This document shows, piece by piece, positions 38,330 to 47,965 of a stretch of DNA of 64,000 nt; the stretch's first letter is position 1, and every line of letters starts with the position of its first letter. Under the pieces are notes generated by a model. It was not told the origin of the DNA. It saw only the letters and a program-made list of their open reading frames with translations, and did not search any database. Origin of the DNA: Streptomyces sp. TLI_171 (lineage in GTDB: Bacteria; Actinomycetota; Actinomycetes; Streptomycetales; Streptomycetaceae); the NCBI RefSeq assembly GCF_003610255.1, contig NZ_RAPS01000001.1:2480001-2544000 (forward strand). Direction: 5' to 3'. A program made the translations under genes and the position numbers.

Positions 38330-38973
38330 TGGCTCACCTCCAGGAAGCGCAGCACGGCGAGCACGCGCCGGTGCACGTCCTCGGCGGGCGGCAGATCGAG
38401 CTTGGTGAGGATGGAGTTGATGTGCTTGGAGACGGCGCTGTCGCTGACCACCAGGGACTCGGCGATGGCGGTGTTGGAGCGGCCCTCCGCCATCAGCGCG
38501 AGGACGTCCCGCTCGCGGGGCGTCAGCCGGTGCAGTGGATCGCGGTCGCGGCGCAGCAGCAACTGGGCGACCACCTCCGGGTCGAGGGCGGTGCCGCCCC
38601 CGGCGACGCGCTGAAGCGCCTCGACGAACTCGTCCACGTTGGCGACCCGCTGCTTGAGCAGGTAGCCGACGCCGCTGGTGTTCTTGGCGAGCAGGTCGGC
38701 CGCGTACCGCTCCTCGACGAATTGGGAGAGGAGGACGACGGCGGTGCCGGGCCACTGCTGCCGGATCATCAGGGCGGCCCGGACCCCCTCGTCGGTGAAG
38801 CCCGGTGGCATCCGGACGTCCGCTACGACGATCTCGGGGCGGTGCTCCTCGACGGCTGCGAGCAGTGCCTCGGCGTCCGCGACGGCGGCGGCCACTTCGT
38901 AGCCCTCGCTCTCCAGCACCTTGACGATGCCGATCCTCAGGAGGACGGAATCCTCGGCGATCACAGCTCGCAT
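38326..38973 (-). CDS. NarL/LuxR-family response regulator
   Basis: 215-residue regulator. Receiver domain (about 1-120): acidic pocket in MRAVIAEDSVLLRIG, phosphoacceptor Asp in EIVVADVRMPPGFTDEG, Ser in VLLSQF and Lys in YLLKQRVANVDEF. The LuxR-type HTH lies at about 148-210: LTPRERDVLALMAEGRSNTA and SDSAVSKHINSILTKLDL. It overlaps the kinase gene by 13 bp and the DUF4097 gene by 4 bp, so the three form one operon. The palindrome at 40296-40335 in front of the kinase is a good candidate target. Confidence 0.93.
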   Translation of the reverse strand: MRAVIAEDSVLLRIGIVKVLESEGYEVAAAVADAEALLAAVEEHRPEIVVADVRMPPGFTDEGVRAALMIRQQWPGTAVVLLSQFVEERYAADLLAKNTSGVGYLLKQRVANVDEFVEALQRVAGGGTALDPEVVAQLLLRRDRDPLHRLTPRERDVLALMAEGRSNTAIAESLVVSDSAVSKHINSILTKLDLPPAEDVHRRVLAVLRFLEVSQ

Positions 38974-40247
38974 GGCAGCTCCATCGTGATGGTGGTGGGG
39001 CCCCCGCGGGGGCTGGTGATGGACAGGGATCCGTCCACCGAGGCGGCGCGCTTGCCCAGGCCGCTGAGGCCGGTGCCGCGCTCGGCGTCGGCCCCGCCGA
39101 CGCCGTCGTCGGTGATGGTGATGAGCAGCCGGTCGGCCCGCCGGCGCAGGGCCAGGTCGACCCGGGAGGCCCGGGAGTGTTTGGCGGCGTTCGCCAGCGC
39201 CTCGGAGACCGTGAAGTAGGCGACCGCCTCCACCGTGGGCGCCACTCGGCCGGGCAGGTCGACCGTGAGGTGAACGGGGACGGGGCTGCGGGCGGCGATG
39301 CCGGACAGTGCCGCGTCCAGCCCGCGGTCCTCGAGCACGGCGGGGTGCAGGCCGCGGACCAGGTCGTGGAGTTCTCTGATGGCGGCCTGGGCCTCGTCGT
39401 GCGCGGCGACGATGACGTCCATGGCCTCGGGCGGGACGTTCTTGAGCGTGCGCCGGGCCAGGCCCAGGTTCATCGCGAGGGAGACGAGGCGCTGCTGGGC
39501 GCCGTCGTGCAGATCCCGCTCGATGCGACGGCGCTCGGCGTCGGCGGCGTCCACCACGTCCACCCGGCTCCGGGCGAGGTGTTCGACGCGGCGTTCCAGG
39601 ACCTCCGCCCGGTTCGGGCCGAGCAGAGCGCGGACCGTCCACAGGTCGAGGGCCGCGAGCAGGGCGGCCAGCCAGGGCATGACGGCCAGCAGGAGCAGGC
39701 CGCCGACGGTGATCATGATGCCGACGCCCGTCCAACCGGCGCTGCCGCGCAGCGGGTTGTCGAGCGGCAGGAGCCAGACCCAGCCGAAGAAGCCCAGCAG
39801 CACGGCCGCGGATCCCCAGAGGCTGAGGACGAGCGCGGCCGCCAGCGTCTGCAGCGGAGCCACCACCAGGTGGTGGACGGCCTGACGCCACGTCAGCCCC
39901 GCGCGCAGGCGGGCCAGCCAGCCGGCTCCCGGTGGGAGTCGGCTCGGGATCTCCAGCCCGTACAGCGCGCGGACGCGGCTGCGTTGGGCGGTGGTGAGCA
40001 GGTCGAGCAGGGCGACCATCAGGACCAGGCCCGGCAGCATCGTGTGGGGCCGGGAGCTGAGGAGGAGCACGACGGGCAGACCGAGCGGGAGCCCTGCGGC
40101 CAGGAACAGCGAGTCCCGTCGAGTACTCGTGGCCCACGGCATGCGCCGCGCGGCGGCACGGACCGGGACGGCGCGGACCGGGACGGCACGGGCCGCGGCG
40201 AGGCGGATCGTGCGCCACGGGCGCGTCTGGATCTTCGACCAGAACAT
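38961..40247 (-). CDS. Sensor histidine kinase (HisKA_3 type)
   Basis: 428-residue membrane kinase. An N-terminal module with about five to six hydrophobic helices (residues about 30-200; SLFLAAGLPLGLPVVLLLSS, TLAAALVLSLWGSAAVLLGF and GVGIMITVGGLLLLAVMPWL) resembles the Streptomyces putative sensor domain. It is followed by HisKA_3 with the phosphorylated His in RRRIERDLHDGAQQRLVSLA and a HATPase domain (EALANAAKHSRAS N-box, ITDDGVGGA, GLSGLGKRAASVDG). The signal is unknown. The start is ATG 40247 (MFWSKIQTRPWRTI); the gene leads the kinase-regulator-DUF4097 operon. Confidence 0.9.
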   Translation of the reverse strand: MFWSKIQTRPWRTIRLAAARAVPVRAVPVRAAARRMPWATSTRRDSLFLAAGLPLGLPVVLLLSSRPHTMLPGLVLMVALLDLLTTAQRSRVRALYGLEIPSRLPPGAGWLARLRAGLTWRQAVHHLVVAPLQTLAAALVLSLWGSAAVLLGFFGWVWLLPLDNPLRGSAGWTGVGIMITVGGLLLLAVMPWLAALLAALDLWTVRALLGPNRAEVLERRVEHLARSRVDVVDAADAERRRIERDLHDGAQQRLVSLAMNLGLARRTLKNVPPEAMDVIVAAHDEAQAAIRELHDLVRGLHPAVLEDRGLDAALSGIAARSPVPVHLTVDLPGRVAPTVEAVAYFTVSEALANAAKHSRASRVDLALRRRADRLLITITDDGVGGADAERGTGLSGLGKRAASVDGSLSITSPRGGPTTITMELPCEL

Positions 40248-40295
40248 GCGGATCAGCGTAGAGGCCCCCTGATCGGCGCTTCCATGGCGCGGGCC

Positions 40296-40335
40296 TCCGT
40301 CTTTGGGGTGTAGCTGGCTACACCCCAAAGACGGA
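40296..40335. promoter_or_regulatory. 40-bp perfect inverted repeat midway between divergent genes
   Basis: TCCGTCTTTGGGGTGTAGC, then TG, then the exact reverse complement GCTACACCCCAAAGACGGA. Distances to the two divergent starts are 48 bp (kinase, 40247) and 47 bp (gene at 40383). The length and position suit a shared operator; a cruciform or mRNA hairpin in either direction is also possible. Confidence 0.85.
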
Positions 40336-40382
40336 ACCGCACGCTACCGACAAGATCTCTGCGCCGCAGGATTCTTGACGGC

Positions 40383-40883
40383 ATGACGAACACGAATCTG
40401 ATGCGTTGTGGCCGTACCCCGCTCGCCCGCACGGGTGCGGCGGACCGGGAGTGCTCCTGGGCGCGGCCCGAACTCCTCGACGGCACGGGCGGGATGGGCC
40501 TGCTCGAATCGATCGGCCCGTGGTCGGTGGTCGTGCGCTCCGGCCGCCGCCCGGCCATGGAGGTCTACGAGTACGGCGAGTTGCTCGACGTGGTGGTCGA
40601 GTCCTCGCTCGGTGGTGCCCGGTTGCGCGGGGCGCGGCGCGGCAGGGCCGGCAGACCGGGAGAGAGGCCGGTCTCGTGCGCCTGGGGGCGATTGCCCCCG
40701 TGTGCCGTTCCCCAGGCGGTCGGTTTCACGGCCGGCCGGCTGCGGCGGCGGTCGGTACGGGCCGACGTGGTGCGGACGGCAGGCCGGTTCTGGTTCGCCA
40801 CGGTGGCCGGGGAGTTCCGCTGGACGCAGGTGTGGTCGGTGTGCCGGTGCGCCGAGCACGTGGAGTCGGGGAGGGCGGCATGA
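40383..40883 (+). CDS. Hypothetical protein
   Basis: 166-residue frame starting MTNTNLMRCGRTPLARTGAA. I do not recognise it. A hydrophobic/acidic core (SVVVRSGRRPAMEVYEYGEL followed by LDVVVESSLGG) and a C-terminal WFATVAGEFRWTQVWSVCRC stretch suggest a small beta-rich soluble protein; the middle (about 75-130) is Arg/Gly/Ala-rich. No strong ribosome site is seen. Support for it being real: it starts 47 bp from the palindrome, shows coding bias, and its stop overlaps the next start by four bases. Confidence 0.5.
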   Translation: MTNTNLMRCGRTPLARTGAADRECSWARPELLDGTGGMGLLESIGPWSVVVRSGRRPAMEVYEYGELLDVVVESSLGGARLRGARRGRAGRPGERPVSCAWGRLPPCAVPQAVGFTAGRLRRRSVRADVVRTAGRFWFATVAGEFRWTQVWSVCRCAEHVESGRAA

Positions 40884-42178
40884 GCGCGTTGATCCTGGTG
40901 CCCGCCCCGATCGGCGTCGGCGGCAGCGGGGCCGTGCGGGTGCGCCGGCCGGCCGGCTCGCGGTCGCTCGGGCGGCTGTCGCCCGCGCCGGTGTTCCTGG
41001 GGTGCGGGGCGCTCCTGCTCCCCTGGGCAGCGCTGTTGGCCACCCTGCCCGGCGGCCTCAGCTGGGCGGTGCTCGACGTGTTCGAGGCGCTGGCGCTGCT
41101 GGCCGCCGCGTCGCTGCTCCGGCAGGGGCGCAATCCTCGTCCGGCGTCGGCCGCGGCCGGACTGCTGCTGATGGCGGACGCGCTGTGCGACCTCGCGACG
41201 GCCTCCGCCGGGGCCGAGTTGGCGGCCGCCGTACTGATGGCGGGGTGCGCGGAGCTCCCGCTCGCCGGCCTGTGCGGGTGGGTGGCGTTCGGCCGGTCCG
41301 ACCGGGCGGCGGGTGGTGCTCCCGTCTCCCGCCGGTGGGCCAAGGGTCAGGCGCCGGAGGCCAGTTGGCGCAGCCGGTCCCGGGTCTCCTGGTCCTGCGG
41401 CACGTACCCGACCAGCCTGGTGCCGCTCCTGGGGCCCAGCCACAGGTTGGTGTACTCGAAGCGCAGCAGGCCGGCGCCGGGCAGCGCGAACTGCTTGAAC
41501 CCGTTGACCAGCCCCGACACCTCGTGCCGTTCCCAAGCCTCTTCGAAGTCCGGGGAGACCTTGCGCAACCGGCCCACCAGGCTCTTCCAGGCGGGTTCCG
41601 CCGCGTGGTCGGCCATCGCGGTCCGGAAGCGCGCCACCACCCCGGCCCTGGCGGCCGCCCGGTCGACCAGGTTCCTCGCGAAAGGAGTGTCCGTGAAGAC
41701 CATCCACATGATGTTGCGGTCCTCATCCGGGATCGTGTCCAAGTCTCCGGTGAGCCAGGTGTACGCCCGGTTGTACGCCAGGATGTCGAACCGGCTGCTG
41801 ATCACCACGGCCGGGAACGGGTCGAGTTGCTCCACCATCGCCCGGATCGCCGGCGAGACCGTCGGGCATTCCTTCACCGGGGCGGGGTCCTCGCCGCCCG
41901 CCAGGGTGAACAGGTGCGACCGCTCGTTGCGGTCGAGCATCAGCGCCCGGGCCACGGAGTCCAGGACCTGGGGCGAGACCTGGATGTCCCGTCCCTGTTC
42001 AAGCCAGGTGTACCAGGTGACTCCCACCGCGGCGAGGCCGGCGACCTCCTCGCGCCGCAACCCCGGAGTGCGGCGGCGGCCGACCGCAGGGAGACCGACC
42101 TGCTCCGGGGAGATGCGCTCCCGGCGGCTCCGCAGGAACGTGGCCAGTTCGCGCCGCCGCTCGTCGGCGGGGGTGTGA
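40880..42178 (+). CDS. Hypothetical membrane protein whose frame lacks its own stop (probably altered 3' end)
   Basis: The ATG overlaps the preceding stop (ATGA). The first ~155 residues look genuine: MSALILVPAPIGVGGSGAVR, then four hydrophobic segments (APVFLGCGALLLPWAALLAT, VLDVFEALALLAAASLL, AAAGLLLMADALCDLA and LAAAVLMAGCAELPLAGLCG). After about 41346 the frame stays open for another 830 bp exactly antisense to the XRE gene and becomes Ser/Arg-rich non-coding-like sequence. The native stop was probably lost by a small indel or rearrangement near 41320-41350. Treat only the first half as a real protein. Confidence 0.45.
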   Translation: MSALILVPAPIGVGGSGAVRVRRPAGSRSLGRLSPAPVFLGCGALLLPWAALLATLPGGLSWAVLDVFEALALLAAASLLRQGRNPRPASAAAGLLLMADALCDLATASAGAELAAAVLMAGCAELPLAGLCGWVAFGRSDRAAGGAPVSRRWAKGQAPEASWRSRSRVSWSCGTYPTSLVPLLGPSHRLVYSKRSRPAPGSANCLNPLTSPDTSCRSQASSKSGETLRNRPTRLFQAGSAAWSAIAVRKRATTPALAAARSTRFLAKGVSVKTIHMMLRSSSGIVSKSPVSQVYARLYARMSNRLLITTAGNGSSCSTIARIAGETVGHSFTGAGSSPPARVNRCDRSLRSSISARATESRTWGETWMSRPCSSQVYQVTPTAARPATSSRRNPGVRRRPTAGRPTCSGEMRSRRLRRNVASSRRRSSAGV

Positions 42179-42198
42179 GTGTCCGCGGGGATAGCCAT
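41347..42198 (-). CDS. XRE-family regulator with MmyB-like ligand domain
   Basis: 283-residue regulator. The HTH lies at about 12-75: ELATFLRSRRERISPEQVGL, RRRTPGLRREEVAGLAAVGV, TWYTWLEQGRDIQVSPQVLD. The MmyB-like domain (about 100-270) contains FPAVVISSRFDILAYNRAYT and IMWMVFTDTPFARNLVDRAA; such domains bind fatty-acid-like ligands in known structures. Streptomyces carries dozens, usually divergent from a target gene. Here the divergent gene is a DHA2 exporter, and two dyads lie between them. ATG at 42198 (MAIPADTHTPADE) is chosen; an upstream in-frame GTG (42216) is possible. Confidence 0.92.
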   Translation of the reverse strand: MAIPADTHTPADERRRELATFLRSRRERISPEQVGLPAVGRRRTPGLRREEVAGLAAVGVTWYTWLEQGRDIQVSPQVLDSVARALMLDRNERSHLFTLAGGEDPAPVKECPTVSPAIRAMVEQLDPFPAVVISSRFDILAYNRAYTWLTGDLDTIPDEDRNIMWMVFTDTPFARNLVDRAAARAGVVARFRTAMADHAAEPAWKSLVGRLRKVSPDFEEAWERHEVSGLVNGFKQFALPGAGLLRFEYTNLWLGPRSGTRLVGYVPQDQETRDRLRQLASGA

Positions 42199-42230
42199 GC
42201 CACCAGGGTGCACCACGCAGGATCCTATTT

Positions 42231-42273
42231 CCAGGTACTCCTTATACCTGGATAAACACCGCCTGGTACCAGG
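42231..42273. promoter_or_regulatory. Two dyads between XRE regulator and DHA2 exporter
   Basis: CCAGGTA-n7-TACCTGG (42231-42251) and the perfect palindrome CCTGGTACCAGG (42262-42273). They share the half-site CCTGGTA/TACCAGG, so they are probably two binding sites for one protein, most simply the adjacent XRE regulator. They lie within the likely promoter area for both genes. Confidence 0.65.
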
Positions 42274-42299
42274 TTGAGAGGAGCCGCATCGTAGTACTC

Positions 42300-43733
42300 G
42301 TGACTCAGCAGACAGTCCTTCCGCAGATCTCGCCGCCGGTCCGGTCCGCGGCGCCCGAACTGGGCGCCGCCGGCCTGATCACCGTCCTCCTGGGCGCCTT
42401 CCTCCCGATGCTTGACTTCTTCATAGTGAACGTCGCGCTGCCGACCATCGACCACGATCTGGTCGCCGGTCCCGCCGTCCTCGAACTCGTCGCGGCGGGC
42501 TACGGCATCGCCTTCGCCGTCCTGCTCGTCCTGGGCGGACGACTGGGCGACGCCCTCGGCCGGCGACGGCTCTTCATCGCCGGAGCCATCGCCTTCTCCC
42601 TCACCTCGCTCGCCTGCGGTGTTGCCCCCACCGCCTGGACCCTGGTCGCCGCCAGGGTCGCCCAGGGTGCCTCCGCGGCCCTGCTGCTCCCCCAGGTCCT
42701 CGCCACCATCACCGCCACCACCAGCGGTCAGCAGCGCGCCCGGGCCCTCGGCATCTACGGTGCGGTCGGCGGCATCTCGGTGGTGATCGGCCAGGTCCTC
42801 GGCGGCCTCCTGGTCTCGGCGGACCTCTTCGGCAGCGGCTGGCGCGCCGTCTTCCTGCTGAACGTCCCCTTCGCGCTGCTCACCGCGGTCATGGCGGCGC
42901 GTCACGTCCCGGAGAGCCGGGCCGAGCGGGCCCCCGGGGTGGACCTGCCCGGCACCCTGCTTCTCTCCGCAGCGCTGCTGGCCCTCTTCGTCCCGTTGAT
43001 GGAGGGCCGGGCCGTCGGCTGGCCGGCTTGGACCTGGGCGTCCCTGACCGCGTTCCCCGTCCTCGCCGCCGCGTTCGTGACGGTGGAACGGCGGGCCGAG
43101 CGTGAAGGGCGAGCACCCCTCGTCCCGCTCTCGCTGCTGCGAATTCCCGAGATGCGGCGCGGCCTCGGGGTGGCCGTGCCCTACTTCACCGGTTTCGGCG
43201 GCTTCATGTTCGTCGTTGCCCTGATGCTGCAGGACGGCCTGCACAAGGGTCCGATCGCCGCGGGTTGGGCGCTGGTCCCGATGGCGGTCGGCTACTTCGC
43301 CGCCTCACTGGCCGGACCTCGGCTGGTCAGCCGGTTCGGCAGCCGGGTCATCACCGCCGGCGCGGCGGTCCAGGGCGTCGGCCTGCTCGCCCTGATGGCC
43401 ACCGCCCTGGGCGACTGGCAGCACTTCTCACCCCTGCGGATGCTGCCCGGCGTCGCACTCGCCGGCATCGGACAGGGCATGGTGGGCATGCCGCTGTTCC
43501 GGGTGGTGCTCTCCCGAGTTCCCGCCGACCGGGCCGGCGTGGGCAGCGGGGTGCTGGCGACCACGCAACAGTCCAGCCTGGCCCTGGGTGTGGCGACCTT
43601 GGGCACCCTCTTCCTCGGCCTGGTCCCCGCACTGGGAATGGCGAACGCGCTGGCTCTGGTCCTCGGCATCCAGGCGGTCGGTTCCCTGGTCATCTGCTGG
43701 TTGAGCATCCGGCTGCCGCGATCGGTCGGATGA
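42300..43733 (+). CDS. MFS transporter, DHA2 (EmrB/QacA) family
   Basis: 477-residue drug/proton antiporter with 14 predicted helices. Motif A is seen as GGRLGDALGRRRLFI, motif D1 as LPMLDFFIVNVALPTI, and the antiporter motif C as GAVGGISVVIGQVLGGLL. The start is taken as GTG 42300; AGGAG lies rather far upstream (about 17 bases), so initiation is not certain, but no better in-frame start exists. It is probably controlled by the divergent XRE regulator. Substrate unknown. Confidence 0.9.
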   Translation: MTQQTVLPQISPPVRSAAPELGAAGLITVLLGAFLPMLDFFIVNVALPTIDHDLVAGPAVLELVAAGYGIAFAVLLVLGGRLGDALGRRRLFIAGAIAFSLTSLACGVAPTAWTLVAARVAQGASAALLLPQVLATITATTSGQQRARALGIYGAVGGISVVIGQVLGGLLVSADLFGSGWRAVFLLNVPFALLTAVMAARHVPESRAERAPGVDLPGTLLLSAALLALFVPLMEGRAVGWPAWTWASLTAFPVLAAAFVTVERRAEREGRAPLVPLSLLRIPEMRRGLGVAVPYFTGFGGFMFVVALMLQDGLHKGPIAAGWALVPMAVGYFAASLAGPRLVSRFGSRVITAGAAVQGVGLLALMATALGDWQHFSPLRMLPGVALAGIGQGMVGMPLFRVVLSRVPADRAGVGSGVLATTQQSSLALGVATLGTLFLGLVPALGMANALALVLGIQAVGSLVICWLSIRLPRSVG

Positions 43734-43861
43734 CAGCAGCTCAGCCCACAGGACGACCACGGCCCGGACGCGGACGCGGACCGGCCGACCCTCGGCCGGC
43801 CGACCACCTCCCGCCGAAAAAGGGCAGGCCGGAGCGCCGGGGCCGGTGCGAGGATGGCGAC

Positions 43862-44440
43862 ATGACGGAGAACTCGACCATCGTTCCGGGCGAGACGCGC
43901 ACCCGCGAGGAGCTGGTGGCCGCGGTCGCGTCCGGGGTGCGCCCGAAGTACCTGCACTTCTGGGGCCACCGGCCGCAGCGGGACGGACAGATCGGCGCCG
44001 GCGCCCTCAGCCAGTGGTGGCCGTCACCGTTCACCGTCGACGGAGTGCAGTACCGCACCGCCGAGCACTGGATGATGGCCGGAAAGGCGCGACTGTTCGG
44101 CGACGAGGAGATCCTGCCCCGCATCCTCCAATCGCGGACGCCCGCCGAGGCGAAGAAGCTGGGGCGCTTGGTCCGGGGGTTCGACGACGCCCGGTGGACG
44201 GCACAGCGGTTCGACCTGGTGGTGGCGGGCAGCGTCGCCAAGTTCGGTCAGGACGACCGGCTGCGCGCCTACCTGGTCCGCACCGGCGGGCGCGTCCTGG
44301 TCGAGGCCAGCCCGCTCGACCGGATCTGGGGCATTGGACTGGCTGCCGACGACGAGCGGGCGAACTCGCCCGCTCAGTGGCCCGGGCTGAACCTGCTCGG
44401 CTTCGCCCTGATGGAAGCCCGAGCGCAACTGACGGGCTGA
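43862..44440 (+). CDS. NADAR family protein (YbiA-like N-glycosidase)
   Basis: 192-residue protein with the NADAR signatures: YLHFWGH, LSQWWPSPFTVDGVQYRTAE, HWMMAGKARLFGDEEI, RFDLVVAGSVAKFGQDDRLR and LVEASPLDRIWGIGLAADDE. E. coli YbiA and related proteins hydrolyse N-glycosidic bonds in riboflavin-pathway intermediates, and other NADAR proteins remove ADP-ribose from nucleic acid. Which applies here is not known. No riboflavin gene or DarT-like toxin is adjacent. ATG 43862 follows GAGGATGG. Confidence 0.9.
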   Translation: MTENSTIVPGETRTREELVAAVASGVRPKYLHFWGHRPQRDGQIGAGALSQWWPSPFTVDGVQYRTAEHWMMAGKARLFGDEEILPRILQSRTPAEAKKLGRLVRGFDDARWTAQRFDLVVAGSVAKFGQDDRLRAYLVRTGGRVLVEASPLDRIWGIGLAADDERANSPAQWPGLNLLGFALMEARAQLTG

Positions 44441-44686
44441 CATCTGGAAGCGGTTCGCCCTGGGCCGCCCCGCGCCACAACTATGGTGGATCGGGCCGAA
44501 ATTGACGTGCCGACACAGAACCTGCCGGCCTCCTGCACCTCACCGGCCACTCGCATTCCCATCTCGAAAACGTTAAGACTTGCTCCCGTAACGTGGCCGC
44601 CGTACAGCAACGCCAGGATGACCTCCAGTCGTTGTGTTCGGGGGCCGGCAGGGCGGCCTCCACGGAGAAGGTCGGGGCGGGCCGCG

Positions 44687-46279
44687 ATGACCGTGCGAGA
44701 TCTGGGGCCGGATTCGGCCGACGTCCAATCGCTCAGAGCCGAGCTGGACGAACTGCTCAGAGCGCGGCAGTTCGCCGCGCAACGCGAACGCCGGCTCGCC
44801 GAAGTACTGGGGGCCGGACGCGAACCCGACCACGCCCCCGCCTACGGGCGCCCACCGCGACAGCCCGACCCCGAACTCCTCCGGCAGCTCGCCCAGGCCC
44901 AGAACCTTCGCGAGGGCCTCGGAGCGCGCTGCCGGGAACTGAGCGACCGGCTGCTCGCCGCCGAGGACCGGATGCTGGCCGGACGGCTCGCCGGCCGCGG
45001 CACAGCCGGTACGGGCGGAACAGCCGATACGGGCGGAACAGCCGGTACGGGAGGCGCATACCGCGTGGACGCTCCCGCAGGAAGCCCGCAGCCGGGTGGT
45101 CCACTGGTGCCCCCACAGCGGCCACGCCCGACCGGTGCCCGCTTCGGCGGAGCTCGCGGCGGATCGGCAAGTCCGGATCGCGGCAGCGGATTTGACGGGC
45201 CGTCACAAGATCAGGCCGAAGCATGGGGCGCCGCAGCGAACGCCGTCCAGGCCGACGCAGCCACCGCCGCCGCGCCGCCGCGCGGTGCGCGCTTCAGCGC
45301 AGGACGGCCTTCCCGGGCCGCCAAGCACGGTGACCTCCGCGGTGCGGCCGACGGCGCTCAGGCGCAACAACGGAGCGGCGGGCGCGCCAACGCGCCTGAC
45401 GCCGCCGCGAACGGGCCATCGGGCACCTCGTGGGGCCGAACGAGTGGCACCGGTCCGACCCCTGACGACCTGGCGAACCGCAACACCAGCCGGACCGTCG
45501 CGGGACCGGCCGACCGCCGGCAGCCGAGGACGGAAGCGGAGTTGGTGGCACTGGTCCAGCGGATCGCGGACCTGCACCGCGGGGGTGCGGTGCACGAGTC
45601 CGCGGCCCTCGTGGGCCAGGCCTCCCTGATGATCACGCCCTCGGACCTGGTCCGGCTGGCGACACTGCTGCAGGCGGAGGGCCCGGCCGGATCCTCCACC
45701 TACCTGTGCCGATCGGTCGCCTCCGGCGCACCGGAGCACGCGGCGGCCACGCTGGCGGAACTGCGCCGCGTGGGCCTGGTGGATGAGGCCGCCGACCTGT
45801 TCCACACCCTGTGGGCGGTGAACTCGGAAGCGCTCCCCGCCCTGTTGGCCGCACTCGAGCAGTCGGGGCAGTCCGCCGACGGCCAGACGCTGCTGTGGGA
45901 GCGGGCCTCCGCGCCGGCGGCCGAACTCGCCGAGCTGACACAGCACTTGCGCGCGGCGGGGCGTTCCGGCGACGTGCGTCACCTGCTCCGGCAGGCGGCC
46001 GGGCGGCAGACTCCGGAGGTCGCCGCGATCGCGGCCGCGCTGAGCGAGGACTCGGCCGTCGAGCTGATCAACGAGCTGGTGCGGATTCGTTCGGCGAGCG
46101 ACATCGGCCAGTTCGCCGCCGCGATCCGCGGGCAGGCCGCCCTGTACGACGCACTGCTGTTCGCCGTGGACGACCTGGCCGAGAGCCCCGCCCGCAGCGC
46201 CTTCGCGGCGCTCCGCTCCGCCGGGCTGCGCACCGAGCCGACCCCCCGGCCGCGTTCGCGGTACCGCCAACGCCGCTGA
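44687..46279 (+). CDS. Large Ala/Gly-rich protein with N-terminal coiled coil; function unknown
   Basis: 530-residue protein. Residues about 8-45 (SADVQSLRAELDELLRARQF) and 65-100 form probable coiled coils. Residues about 100-290 are low-complexity with tandem GGTADTGGTAGTGG-type repeats and are probably disordered. Residues about 300-510 are regular helical repeats (LVRLATLLQAEGPAGSSTYL, LVDEAADLFHTLWAVNSEAL, LTQHLRAAGRSGDVRHLLRQ) reminiscent of HEAT/TPR-type packing. I do not recognise a family. The ATG at 44687 is chosen where coding bias begins; an upstream in-frame ATG at about 44618 is possible. It ends in a basic tail before a strong terminator. Confidence 0.7.
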   Translation: MTVRDLGPDSADVQSLRAELDELLRARQFAAQRERRLAEVLGAGREPDHAPAYGRPPRQPDPELLRQLAQAQNLREGLGARCRELSDRLLAAEDRMLAGRLAGRGTAGTGGTADTGGTAGTGGAYRVDAPAGSPQPGGPLVPPQRPRPTGARFGGARGGSASPDRGSGFDGPSQDQAEAWGAAANAVQADAATAAAPPRGARFSAGRPSRAAKHGDLRGAADGAQAQQRSGGRANAPDAAANGPSGTSWGRTSGTGPTPDDLANRNTSRTVAGPADRRQPRTEAELVALVQRIADLHRGGAVHESAALVGQASLMITPSDLVRLATLLQAEGPAGSSTYLCRSVASGAPEHAAATLAELRRVGLVDEAADLFHTLWAVNSEALPALLAALEQSGQSADGQTLLWERASAPAAELAELTQHLRAAGRSGDVRHLLRQAAGRQTPEVAAIAAALSEDSAVELINELVRIRSASDIGQFAAAIRGQAALYDALLFAVDDLAESPARSAFAALRSAGLRTEPTPRPRSRYRQRR

Positions 46280-46391
46280 AGCCCAACCGGCACGGGCGCC
46301 CGGTCCGCCCCTGAACGCCACCCGCAACCGCGACCGCAACGACGACCGCATCTGCGCGCACGAACCCGAACGCACGCGAACGCATCCGAAA

Positions 46392-46434
46392 CGGCCGGTG
46401 GGCCCTCCCGTACCTCGGGAGGGCCCACCGGCCG
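46392..46434. terminator. Strong bidirectional terminator before glyS 3' end
   Basis: Perfect 19-bp stem CGGCCGGTGGGCCCTCCCG / CGGGAGGGCCCACCGGCCG around loop TACCT. It lies 45 bp past the glyS stop and serves both converging genes. Confidence 0.92.
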
Positions 46435-46478
46435 AACGAGAAATGCGTGGCAGCAGAGCTGCGGAGCCGGTCGCCCGG

Positions 46479-47861
<1,383 letters not shown>

Positions 47862-47965
47862 AGTGCTCTCTTCAGTACGACGGCACGGTCAGGACGCGGC
47901 TGGTTGCGCGCGCCCGAATAACTCAGGGTACCGGGGATGCAGGGGCGGGGTTCAACTCGATAGTT

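Noticed and set aside
42199..42216. Upstream GTG start for the XRE regulator
   Set aside because: No better ribosome site and it adds VVHPGG, which is unusual for the family; ATG 42198 kept, with low certainty.
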